The position numbers were made by a program, and so were the translations under genes. 6,889 nt of DNA from Clostridiaceae bacterium (GTDB lineage Bacteria > Bacillota > Clostridia > Oscillospirales > Butyricicoccaceae). Under the pieces are notes generated by a model. It ran no database searches. It saw only the letters and a list, made by a program, of their open reading frames with translations, and was not told the DNA's origin. The stretch lies in NCBI GenBank assembly GCA_018383195.1, contig JAGZOP010000078.1, positions 1-6,889 on the forward strand, in the 5' to 3' direction. The number at the start of each line of letters is the position of its first letter. The first letter of the stretch is position 1. Below, piece by piece: positions 1-5,970 of this stretch.

Positions 1-63
1 CTGATTTTCAGTTTTTCCACATACCGGGCATTTCTTCCATGCCTCTATTGTCATCTTTTTCAT
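1..63 (-). CDS. zinc-ribbon protein, 5' end only
   Basis: The first 21 codons of a leftward gene read MKKMTIEAWKKCPVCGKTEN plus Q before the window ends. The CPVCG knuckle is half of a zinc ribbon, and the second Cys pair would lie outside the window. The reading frame has a stop four codons before the ATG at 63-61, so translation starts there or at the second ATG (54-52). No strong ribosome binding site precedes either ATG. A seven-codon ORF with a very strong site ends four bases before the first ATG, so translation may be coupled to it. The family cannot be named from 21 residues. Confidence 0.55.
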   Translation of the reverse strand, partial: MKKMTIEAWKKCPVCGKTENQ

Positions 64-67
64 AACT

Positions 68-91
68 CTATTTTATCACTATATCTTTCAT
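68..91 (-). CDS. seven-codon upstream ORF (leader peptide candidate)
   Basis: ATG at 91-89 opens a short ORF encoding MKDIVIK and ending in TAG at 70-68, four bases before the zinc-ribbon start codon. An AAGGGGG Shine-Dalgarno lies seven bases upstream of its ATG, far better than anything in front of the zinc-ribbon gene. The likely role is a translational lead-in or attenuating leader peptide. The peptide has no obvious amino-acid repeat that would point to classical attenuation. Translation is inferred only from the ribosome binding site. Confidence 0.4.
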   Translation of the reverse strand: MKDIVIK

Positions 92-98
92 TTGGACA

Positions 99-105
99 CC
101 CCCTT
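99..105 (-). promoter_or_regulatory. strong Shine-Dalgarno of the short upstream ORF
   Basis: AAGGGGG on the minus strand sits seven bases before the ATG at 91-89. It is the only strong ribosome binding site in this leader, and it favours the seven-codon ORF over the downstream zinc-ribbon gene. Confidence 0.6.
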
Positions 106-132
106 AAAAAACATAAATTCCCTACCATATAT

Positions 133-161
133 AGTATAAGATAGAATATTTTCAGTGTCGA
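133..161 (-). promoter_or_regulatory. sigma-A-like promoter for the zinc-ribbon gene
   Basis: The minus strand reads TCGACA (161-156), a 17-base spacer, then TATACT (138-133): five of six matches in each hexamer at ideal spacing. Transcription would start near 126, about 20 bases before the Shine-Dalgarno of the short ORF. This is a sequence match only. Confidence 0.6.
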
Positions 162-245
162 TAGGTTATGTACAAATGAGAAATATGAATATTTAATTAT
201 AGCATAACATATATGGATATAATTTCAACTCATAATTCATTAAAA

Positions 246-263
246 TTTGTGCAAAATCACAAA
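246..263. repeat. perfect 6-bp dyad in AT-rich intergenic DNA
   Basis: TTTGTG and CACAAA flank the hexamer CAAAAT and are followed on the plus strand by a run of six T. It could be a weak low-GC hairpin terminator or a regulator half-site pair. Otherwise the intergenic stretch from 162 to 356 holds only AT-rich DNA and the terminator at 279-311. I see no gene in it. Confidence 0.35.
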
Positions 264-278
264 CTTTTTTCGTTATAC

Positions 279-311
279 AAAAAGCGGTCGTTCTTCTACG
301 AATGACCGCTT
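279..311 (-). terminator. intrinsic terminator downstream of punA
   Basis: Arms 282-293 and 300-311 (outer eight pairs AAGCGGTC/GACCGCTT, then a G-T wobble and three more pairs) close a six-base loop. On the minus strand the hairpin is followed by TTTTT. It lies about 45 bases past the punA stop codon and probably ends the mtaD-punA transcript. Confidence 0.8.
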
Positions 312-356
312 CGTGTAAATGAAATCAAAATAACAGGGCAATGTGCTTATGCCATA

Positions 357-1169
357 TTATAGATCTTTCATAATCTCGTGTATGAGCCGCCGCAATTCTG
401 CGCCCTTATGCTCTGCGATTTCATTGACCTCTGCACCAGATAATGGCTGCATCAATACGCCTGCCGCCATATTGGTGATCATAGAAATAGCGAGCACGGG
501 AAGGCTGCAATGTGCTGCTGCAATCACTTCAAATACAGTGGACATTCCAACTGCATCGGCGCCCAGTGCACGAAAAGCGCGAATTTCTGCCGGGGTTTCA
601 AATTGTGGACCATTTACACCGATATATATTCCCTGATGCAGCGGCACACCGCAACGTTCAGCAGCAGCAAGCGCTTTTTTTCTGAGGTCCGGCGTATATG
701 CGAAAGTCATATCATTAAAGCGTGGACCGATTGCATCATCATTTACGCCAGTCAGCGGACTTTTTCCGGTGAAATTGATATGATCTTCAATTAACATCAA
801 ATCTCCGGCAGAAAAATCGGTGTTGATACCGCCTGCTGCATTAGTCAGTACCAGTGTATGAATTCCTAACGCGCGCATTACACGCACTGGAAATACAATA
901 TCTACCGGTTCATGTCCCTCATAGCCGTGCAGACGTCCGTGCATACAGATGACCATTTTGCCTTCCAGCGAACCACAGACAAATTCGCCGATATGTCCCG
1001 GTGCAGTTGCATGCGGCATACCGGGTACCTCGGCATAAGGAATGGAGATTGGATCCCCAATTTCATCTGCAAGCGGTTGAATGCCTGAACCAAGAATAAG
1101 TCCGATCTCAGGTACAAATGGCAGTACAGCGCGCAGATATGCAGCTGCTTCATCAATCATGGTATGCAT
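357..1169 (-). CDS. punA: purine nucleoside phosphorylase, trimeric (PNP-I) type
   Basis: This 270-residue protein has the normal family length. It would cleave 6-oxopurine nucleosides with phosphate in the cytosol, giving the free base and a ribose-1-phosphate. Visible motifs are the phosphate-binding GSG around Ser28, the GRLHGYEG segment (Arg79, His81, Tyr83), NAAGG at 110-114, NGPQFE with Phe190 and Glu191, GMST at 208-211, and ITN with Asn233. Glu191 and Asn233 are the residues that select 6-oxopurines. The usual motif PLSHxEV reads PLSGAEV, so the ribose 5'-OH-binding His (His257 in human PNP) is Gly245. The start at 1169 is fixed by AAAGGAGG ending six bases upstream. The mtaD stop codon is 12 bases upstream, so the two genes are almost certainly cotranscribed. 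The true substrate may be 5'-methylthioinosine or a related thio-nucleoside rather than inosine; this is inferred. Confidence 0.93.
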   Translation of the reverse strand: MHTMIDEAAAYLRAVLPFVPEIGLILGSGIQPLADEIGDPISIPYAEVPGMPHATAPGHIGEFVCGSLEGKMVICMHGRLHGYEGHEPVDIVFPVRVMRALGIHTLVLTNAAGGINTDFSAGDLMLIEDHINFTGKSPLTGVNDDAIGPRFNDMTFAYTPDLRKKALAAAERCGVPLHQGIYIGVNGPQFETPAEIRAFRALGADAVGMSTVFEVIAAAHCSLPVLAISMITNMAAGVLMQPLSGAEVNEIAEHKGAELRRLIHEIMKDL

Positions 1170-1181
1170 AAATTTCCTCCT

Positions 1182-2468
1182 TTACAGCTGCTTCAAGATC
1201 AAATTGGTATGCTTCTGCGTATCAAATTGTGCCTTTTCAATGTCAATGGTCGTATATTCACCATTCTGATACAGCACCTTGCCATCTACCATGGTAAGTT
1301 TGACATCAGCCCCTTGTGCCGCATAAACAACATTGCAGGCAACGTCTGTTGCCGGATACATGGACGGAACATCGGTATTGAGGACGATCAAATCGGCGCG
1401 GTTTCCGACTTTGATTGCACCGCTGTCCATACGTCCCTGTGAGCGGAATCCGTTCACAGTTACCGCAGCAAGCGCCTGAGCAGGGGTTACTACGGTCGGG
1501 TCGCCGCTTACGCCCTTGTACAGCATACCAAACAGATACAAATCCTGCATGATGTTAAGGTTGTTGTTGGACGCACAACCATCCGTACCCAGTGCAATAT
1601 TGATCCCCAAATCCAATAACTGCGGAACGGGAGCAAAACCTGATGCCAATTTCATATTGCTGACCGGGTTGCATGCAACAGTCACACCTTTGCGCTTCAG
1701 GATATCGAAATCCTCTCCCTCAATCCAAACACAGTGTGCCGCAGTGGTGGGCTGATCGAACAATCCAAGCTTTTCAAAGTATGCCGCTGGAGTAAGTCCA
1801 TGGCGCTGTTTGCATTCTTCATGCTCTTTTTTTGTTTCTGACAAATGAATATGCATGCGCGCTCCTACGTCTTTCGCATGGTGTGCAACTTCTTCTACCA
1901 CTTTTGGGGTGGAAGTATATTCTCCATGAATACACAAATCGATTTTTAAGCGCCCTCCCCCCATGCCGTTAAAATTCTGGAGCAGATCTAGGTTATCACG
2001 GTAAGCATCCAGTGTTTTATAGCCGCGATCACTAAATACAGTCAGACCTCGACTCAGATTGCACTTGATGCCGCTTGATACAATAGCGCGCGCCATGCTC
2101 TGACAAAAGAAATACATATCCGTAAAGGATACCGTGCCAAAGCGGAGCATTTCGGCACAAGCAAGGGTCGTCGAGGCATAAACCGCATCATCGGTCAATT
2201 TATCTTCAAATGGGAATACACGATCGTTGAGCCAACGATCTAACGGCAGATTTTCTGCATATCCACGAAGCAACACCATCGGAGCGTGGGAATGCGCATT
2301 GACAAATCCCGACATCAGTAAGCCGTGGTGCCCGTCATACCGCTCTCCCCAATCGCCCTCCGGCCGAGAACTTCCGATGTAAGCAATTTTTCCATCCCGA
2401 ATCCCAATAAACTTATCTTTTTGACAGGTAAACTGTTCGTCAAGAAAATCAATATGTTCAAAAAGCAT
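1182..2468 (-). CDS. mtaD: 5-methylthioadenosine/S-adenosylhomocysteine deaminase
   Basis: This 428-residue member of the amidohydrolase superfamily matches the MtaD/TrzN-like deaminase branch. The metal site is visible as the HxH pair His59/His61 in NAHSHAPM, His208 followed by Glu211 in HIHLSE, His245 in AAHCVW and Asp296 in LGTDG. The ASNNNLN stretch after the Asp is typical of this branch. The C-terminal beta-sandwich ends with MVDGKVLYQNGEY. The enzyme would hydrolyse the 6-amino group of methylthioadenosine or S-adenosylhomocysteine to give methylthioinosine or S-inosylhomocysteine. Other adenosine-like substrates are possible. The start at 2468 has AAAGGG seven bases upstream. The phosphorylase gene follows after 12 bases and would consume the deaminated product. 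A TATAAT box lies 26 bases before the ATG, so the pair may have its own promoter. Confidence 0.9.
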   Translation of the reverse strand: MLFEHIDFLDEQFTCQKDKFIGIRDGKIAYIGSSRPEGDWGERYDGHHGLLMSGFVNAHSHAPMVLLRGYAENLPLDRWLNDRVFPFEDKLTDDAVYASTTLACAEMLRFGTVSFTDMYFFCQSMARAIVSSGIKCNLSRGLTVFSDRGYKTLDAYRDNLDLLQNFNGMGGGRLKIDLCIHGEYTSTPKVVEEVAHHAKDVGARMHIHLSETKKEHEECKQRHGLTPAAYFEKLGLFDQPTTAAHCVWIEGEDFDILKRKGVTVACNPVSNMKLASGFAPVPQLLDLGINIALGTDGCASNNNLNIMQDLYLFGMLYKGVSGDPTVVTPAQALAAVTVNGFRSQGRMDSGAIKVGNRADLIVLNTDVPSMYPATDVACNVVYAAQGADVKLTMVDGKVLYQNGEYTTIDIEKAQFDTQKHTNLILKQL

Positions 2469-2493
2469 TAAAAGACCCTTTCTTTCTGATAAA

Positions 2494-2499
2494 ATTATA
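2494..2499 (-). promoter_or_regulatory. possible -10 box for mtaD-punA
   Basis: A perfect TATAAT on the minus strand lies 26 bases upstream of the mtaD ATG and overlaps the stop codon of the sigG reading frame. No convincing -35 hexamer sits 16-18 bases upstream, so only the -10 match is claimed. Confidence 0.4.
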
Positions 2500-3316
2500 A
2501 TAATGTCCAGGCTATGTAATATGTCACTTCATATGTCCCACGTTTTGCGGATAATGACCGAAGAAACCGCACTTCATCCGTATAGCACGGTATCCTTTTG
2601 TTTTGTGAGATATGAATTTCTTCGGCGACCTCCATCTGTGTGCGTCCTTCAAAAAAGCGCATGTGCACGATGCGCTGTTCCCGCTTGTTCAGGGAATCAA
2701 TCGCTTCACGCAATGCAATTTGTTCCAACCATTGTTCATCGGTATTTTTGTGATCCCCCACTTGATCCATAACGCAAACGGTGTCGCCGCCATCTGAAAA
2801 TACTGGTTCAAATAATGAAATCGGCTCTACAATGGCATCAAGCGCCAGAGCAATATCTTCTTTTTTCATGTCCAGAATCTTTGCAAGTTCCACGATAGTC
2901 GGCTCACGTTGATTCTCCCGAACGAAAGCTTCTTTGGCTTGCAGCGCCTTATAAGCAATATCGCGCATGGAGCGCGAAACGCGAATCGTGCTGTTGTCTC
3001 TCAGATATCTCCGGATCTCTCCAATAATCATCGGTACGGCGTATGTGGAAAATCGGACATTCAGGTCACAGTTGAAATTATCAATTGCTTTGATCAATCC
3101 AATGCATCCGACTTGAAACAAATCGTCAACCGATTCCCCTCTGCCGCCAAACCGCTGGATTACGGATAGTACCAAGCGCAAATTTCCACGAATCAACGTT
3201 TCACGTGCGGCAGAATCTCCATCGGATGCGCAGCGGAGAAGCTTATCCATTTCAGCCGCAGGGATGACGGTTAACTGCGAGGTATTGACCCCACAAATTT
3301 CTACCTTTGTTTGCAT
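2495..3316 (-). CDS. sigG: sporulation sigma factor SigG, with aberrant (frameshifted?) C-terminus
   Basis: From the ATG at 3316 the protein begins MQTKVEICGVNTSQL, the SigG-specific N-terminus. Region 2 follows (NLRLVLSVIQRFGG, DDLFQVGCIGLIKAIDNF, VRFSTYAVPMIIGEIRRYLR), then region 3 at about 110-170 with SLFEPVF, and region 4 at about 195-238 with RTQMEVAEEI and ISQ. SigG directs late forespore transcription with core RNA polymerase. After Gln238 (codon at 2605-2603) similarity stops: the expected AQVSRLEK recognition helix is replaced by about 35 unrelated residues, giving 273 rather than roughly 257-260. Another frame at 2573-2532 gives SAVSSVIIRKTWDI then TGA, about the right place for a normal tail. 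Indels or sequence error near 2574-2602 therefore seem likely. The frame is open upstream to 3433, but GGAGG nine bases before 3316 and the family N-terminus fix the start. The neighbours are not the usual spoIIGA-sigE. Confidence 0.85.
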   Translation of the reverse strand: MQTKVEICGVNTSQLTVIPAAEMDKLLRCASDGDSAARETLIRGNLRLVLSVIQRFGGRGESVDDLFQVGCIGLIKAIDNFNCDLNVRFSTYAVPMIIGEIRRYLRDNSTIRVSRSMRDIAYKALQAKEAFVRENQREPTIVELAKILDMKKEDIALALDAIVEPISLFEPVFSDGGDTVCVMDQVGDHKNTDEQWLEQIALREAIDSLNKREQRIVHMRFFEGRTQMEVAEEIHISQNKRIPCYTDEVRFLRSLSAKRGTYEVTYYIAWTLL

Positions 3317-3325
3317 ATTGTTGTT

Positions 3326-3330
3326 CCTCC
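3326..3330 (-). promoter_or_regulatory. Shine-Dalgarno that sets the sigG start
   Basis: GGAGG on the minus strand, nine bases before the ATG at 3316-3314, decides the start against the longer open frame that begins at 3433. Confidence 0.8.
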
Positions 3331-3348
3331 GTTCCGATCTTGTTAAGA

Positions 3349-3378
3349 AGATTTTTCCCTGTCCATACTGCAATATAC
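3349..3378 (-). promoter_or_regulatory. SigF-type promoter upstream of sigG
   Basis: The minus strand reads GTATA (3378-3374), exactly 15 bases, then GGAAAAATCT (3358-3349). From memory, the Bacillus SigF consensus is GYWTA, 15 bases, then GGNRANANTW. Only the ninth -10 position (C for T) departs from it. Transcription would start near 3342, about 25 bases before the sigG ATG. SigF control of sigG is the established pattern in sporulating Firmicutes, so the match agrees with the gene identity. SigG recognises similar elements, so autoregulation is also possible. Confidence 0.65.
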
Positions 3379-3467
3379 GGGACTGAACGGAGTATATTTT
3401 TAAAAAAACGACAGAATTCTCGTGCTTTTGCAATGTGCTGTCCAGATTGACAAAAAAGCCGCGCGGA

Positions 3468-4589
3468 TTAAATACGGATCAGTTCATAGGTTCTGCTGCC
3501 AAGACCGATTTTTTCTCCATGAATTAATGCTGCTTCCCAATTTGTATCCGGATGGGATAGATGGAACCGATCTGCATTTTCACAATCACACGAACTGCCT
3601 GCGTATTTTCCAATGCTTGAGGCTGGATTTACCGGCATAGCATTCACTGCATCCACACAAGCCTGATCGAGTGCGACCGGGTCGAAAGATGCAAACATCC
3701 CGACATCCGGTACAATGGGTACGTCATTTTCTGCATGACAATCGCAGTTCGGCGATACATCTACAACGAGCGAGATATGGAAACATGGTCGACCGTCCAC
3801 AACCGCTTTCGTGTATTCCGCAATTTTGTAATTCAGGATATCGTTAGACTCATCATAATCGCAGCCGATTGCATCCCGGGGACACATTGCAATACAGCGG
3901 CCGCAGCCGACGCAGCGATTATGGTCAATCGATGCCTTATGATTTTCGATCGTCAGAGCTCCGTGGGCGCATACCTTTGTGCACATGGAGCAGCCAACAC
4001 ACTTCTCATGCGTGACCGACGGTTTCCCTGCATTATGCTGTTCCATTTTTCCGGCGCGTGAGCCGCATCCCATTCCGATATTTTTCAGGCAGCCGCCAAA
4101 GCCGGCATTTTCATGTCCTTTAAAATGTGTCAAAGAAATAAATACATCTGCATCCATCACTGCGCGGCCAATTTTCGCCTCCGCAATGTATTCTCCGCCC
4201 TCTACAGGAACAGCGACATCGTCATCGCCTTTGAGCCCATCCCCGATTATAATCTGACATCCGGTTGAAAAGGGAGAAAAACCATTCAGATACGCAGAGT
4301 CCATGTGGTCGATCGCATTTTTTCGTCCCCCGACATACAACGTGTTGCAGTCTGTGAGAAACGGCTTTCCTCCCATTTCTTTTACAAAATCCGCAACCGT
4401 CTTTGCCCAGTTCGGACGTAAAAATGCTAAATTTCCCGGTTCGCCAAAATGAAGCTTGATCGCAACGAATTTTTTGTAAAAATCAATTTCGCCCATACCA
4501 GCTGACGCAAGCAGCCTCCAAAGCTTTTGCTGCAAATTTTCAGTTAAAGTAGTGCGAAAATCCGTAAAATATACTTTGGATTTCTCCAT
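3468..4589 (-). CDS. DUF362 protein with two 4Fe-4S clusters
   Basis: This 373-residue cytosolic protein has no signal peptide or membrane segment. DUF362 sequence lies on both sides of a ferredoxin insert: FVAIKLHFGEPGN near 41-53, SLTHFKGHENAGFGGCLKNI near 152-171, and FASFDPVALDQACVDAVN near 299-316. The insert carries two classical cluster motifs, Cys197-Cys200-Cys203-Cys207 and Cys226-Cys229-Cys232-Cys236, enough ligands for two [4Fe-4S] clusters. The family is common in anaerobes and is thought to be redox-linked, but its reaction is not established and none is proposed here. The start at 4589 has GGGAGG nine bases upstream. sigG follows after 151 bases with its own promoter, so the two need not be cotranscribed. 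Family assignment is secure; function is unknown. Confidence 0.88.
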   Translation of the reverse strand: MEKSKVYFTDFRTTLTENLQQKLWRLLASAGMGEIDFYKKFVAIKLHFGEPGNLAFLRPNWAKTVADFVKEMGGKPFLTDCNTLYVGGRKNAIDHMDSAYLNGFSPFSTGCQIIIGDGLKGDDDVAVPVEGGEYIAEAKIGRAVMDADVFISLTHFKGHENAGFGGCLKNIGMGCGSRAGKMEQHNAGKPSVTHEKCVGCSMCTKVCAHGALTIENHKASIDHNRCVGCGRCIAMCPRDAIGCDYDESNDILNYKIAEYTKAVVDGRPCFHISLVVDVSPNCDCHAENDVPIVPDVGMFASFDPVALDQACVDAVNAMPVNPASSIGKYAGSSCDCENADRFHLSHPDTNWEAALIHGEKIGLGSRTYELIRI

Positions 4590-4622
4590 GACTGCGTTCC
4601 TCCCTATATGATTATTATACTT

Positions 4623-4651
4623 ATTATATCATAACCTGTTTGAACTTTCAG
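4623..4651 (-). promoter_or_regulatory. sigma-A-like promoter for the DUF362 gene
   Basis: The minus strand reads CTGAAA (4651-4646, four of six), a 17-base spacer, then TATAAT (4628-4623). A second TATAAT lies at 4619-4614 but has no -35 at good spacing. The promoter sits in the 89-base gap after the hydrolase gene, where I see no terminator, so read-through from upstream is also possible. Confidence 0.5.
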
Positions 4652-4678
4652 CAAATCTCGTCCGTAAAATTGCAGCTT

Positions 4679-5383
4679 TCACCAGAGATCTGTCCATGAG
4701 ACGTTGCCGCAGATATCTTTCATAAAAGGTTCCGGTACGCAGTCGTTTTGAATCAATTCAGCGCGAATCCGTTCGCTTTGATCGGTGACTGTGGATTCAT
4801 TGTACTGTTCAAACTCTTCGGAGGACAGAATCACAGCTCCCATACGCTGCATATCTTCAATATTGGCTTTTTGAATCGCTTCTGTCTGCGAAGAACAACA
4901 GTCTTCGAGGACAACTACATTATACTCCAGCGAATTTGCATCATAGGCTGTGGTTCGGATGCAGTTTGGAGTGGTAGTTCCTGTTAATATCACAGTGCGT
5001 ATCCCAAGGCGGCGCAGGAGCAAATCAAGTTCTGTATGAAAAAAAGCGCTCCAACGCGGTTTGATAATCGAATAATCTCCCGGCATGGGCTGAAGACCAT
5101 CCGGCGCCTGCGCACTGCATTTCCCAATAGATGACGGAGCCATTGCACGGTTTCCGGCTTTCCAAGCATCATACCGTGTTATTTCCACATCGCTCCCATC
5201 AAGGCGGTAAAGACGTTTTACAAAAAATATTGGGATTCCCTTTTCGCGTGCTGCTTTGATTGAATGTATCAGCGCCGGGACCGTTTTTTCTGCATTGCGG
5301 ATGCAGTGCACCGACTCTGGATTGAGAAATCCATTTTCCATGTCAATGACAAGCAATGCAGATCTGGTTTTATTCTCTATCAC
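4679..5383 (-). CDS. isochorismatase-family cysteine hydrolase (nicotinamidase-like)
   Basis: This 234-residue Rossmann-like hydrolase has the whole catalytic triad visible: Asp14 in LVIDMENGF, Lys108 in IIKPRWSAF and Cys141 in TTPNCIRTTAYDA. Preserved features include the LTGTTTPNC nucleophile turn and the DCCSS segment after the fifth strand. Family members hydrolyse nicotinamide, N-carbamoyl amines, ureidoacrylate or isochorismate. The metal-binding DxHxxxH motif of true nicotinamidases is not evident, so a general amidohydrolase is safer than PncA. The C-terminal 35 or so residues extend past the core fold. The start is a GTG at 5383 with AAGGGG nine bases upstream. The gene is divergent from the macro-domain gene and 89 bases upstream of the DUF362 gene. 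Confidence 0.85.
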   Translation of the reverse strand: MIENKTRSALLVIDMENGFLNPESVHCIRNAEKTVPALIHSIKAAREKGIPIFFVKRLYRLDGSDVEITRYDAWKAGNRAMAPSSIGKCSAQAPDGLQPMPGDYSIIKPRWSAFFHTELDLLLRRLGIRTVILTGTTTPNCIRTTAYDANSLEYNVVVLEDCCSSQTEAIQKANIEDMQRMGAVILSSEEFEQYNESTVTDQSERIRAELIQNDCVPEPFMKDICGNVSWTDLW

Positions 5384-5408
5384 AAAAAAACACCCCTTCT
5401 TTTACAAT

Positions 5409-5437
5409 ATCATATCATCTTGTTATCTTCCAAACAA
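5409..5437 (-). promoter_or_regulatory. candidate promoter of the cysteine hydrolase
   Basis: The minus strand reads TTGTTT (5437-5432), 17 bases, then TATGAT (5414-5409). The -10 is good and the -35 is weak. An imperfect 20-base dyad, ACAATATCATATCATCTTGT at 5404-5423, overlaps the -10 box and could be an operator. Confidence 0.45.
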
Positions 5438-5450
5438 GGGGGCAGGGTCG

Positions 5451-5480
5451 TTGACAAAAATATTCCGTAACCGTTATACT
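5451..5480 (+). promoter_or_regulatory. strong sigma-A promoter for the macro-domain gene
   Basis: A perfect TTGACA (5451-5456), an 18-base spacer and TATACT (5475-5480) are present. The start point would be near 5487, giving a leader of about 22 bases. It is divergent from the hydrolase promoter, with the two -35 boxes only 13 bases apart. Confidence 0.75.
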
Positions 5481-5495
5481 TGAGATGAGAAAAGC

Positions 5496-5501
5496 GAGGA
5501 G
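5496..5501 (+). promoter_or_regulatory. Shine-Dalgarno of the macro-domain gene
   Basis: GAGGAG lies seven bases before the ATG at 5509 and four before the ATG at 5506. The spacing and the usual MPFKI N-terminus favour 5509 over 5506 and over the in-frame ATG at 5485. Confidence 0.7.
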
Positions 5502-5508
5502 ATTGATG

Positions 5509-5970
5509 ATGCCTTTTAAAATAATTCGAGCGGATATTACCAAATTATCGGTTGATGCGATTGTCAATGCGGCAAACAGCGCATTGCGTCCGGGCGGAGG
5601 GGTCTGTGGTGCAATTTTTGCGGCCTCCGATTTTGTAAAATTAGCAGATGCGTGCCGTAAAATCGGGCATTGCGATACCGGCAATGCAGTCATCACAAAG
5701 GGATTTGGTCTTCCTGCAAAATATGTGATCCATGCTGTCGGTCCCATCTGGCAGGACGGGTACCATAACGAACCTGTTCTGCTGAAAAATTGCTATATCA
5801 GCGCATTGGCACTTGCCCAAAAATATAAATGCCGCTCAATTGCATTCCCTCTGATCTCTTCCGGAATCTATGGGTACCCAAAGCAGGAAGCCATGCGTAT
5901 CGCTGAACAAGCAATTCAGGAATTTCTTCTCCGCTATGATATGGAGGTCTATCTGGCACTTTGGGGATAG
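5509..5970 (+). CDS. macro-domain (ADP-ribose-binding) protein, probably 3'-truncated
   Basis: This 153-residue protein begins MPFKIIRADITKLSVDAIVN, followed by the ligand loop NAANSALRPGGGVCGAIF (20-37) and the second glycine loop ISSGIYGYP (116-124). These bind the ADP-ribose moiety; relatives hydrolyse O-acetyl-ADP-ribose or remove ADP-ribose from proteins. The catalytic Asp in the GGGVDGAIH motif of E. coli YmdB is Cys33 here, as I recall for many Firmicutes homologues. Those homologues normally continue past DMEVYL into FDK and a further C-terminal region; here the frame ends at LWG and TAG. Just downstream another frame reads DNKESASV, similar to the expected continuation, so a frameshifted remnant is likely. 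The macro fold itself is nearly complete. The role is inferred; the domain is certain. Confidence 0.85.
   Translation: MPFKIIRADITKLSVDAIVNAANSALRPGGGVCGAIFAASDFVKLADACRKIGHCDTGNAVITKGFGLPAKYVIHAVGPIWQDGYHNEPVLLKNCYISALALAQKYKCRSIAFPLISSGIYGYPKQEAMRIAEQAIQEFLLRYDMEVYLALWG

Noticed and set aside
162..278. Riboswitch or small RNA in the left AT-rich intergenic region
   Set aside because: No recognisable conserved core or stable paired structure beyond one short dyad. The TATAAT-like strings are expected by chance in such AT-rich DNA.
343..794. Plus-strand ORFs across punA
   Set aside because: They are shadows of a well-supported enzyme gene and have no start signals.
3317..3433. 39-residue N-terminal extension of sigG from an upstream ATG at 3433
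   Set aside because: No family resemblance and no ribosome binding site. It would also start inside or upstream of the SigF-type promoter. GGAGG and the SigG-specific N-terminus place the start at 3316.
3437..3470. CCGCGCGG followed by a T run as a terminator after the DUF362 gene
   Set aside because: The palindrome has no room for a loop, so it does not form a credible hairpin of sufficient stem length.
5485..5508. Upstream in-frame ATG at 5485 for the macro-domain protein
   Set aside because: It lies at or before the predicted transcription start and upstream of the GAGGAG site. The usual MPFKI N-terminus begins at 5509.
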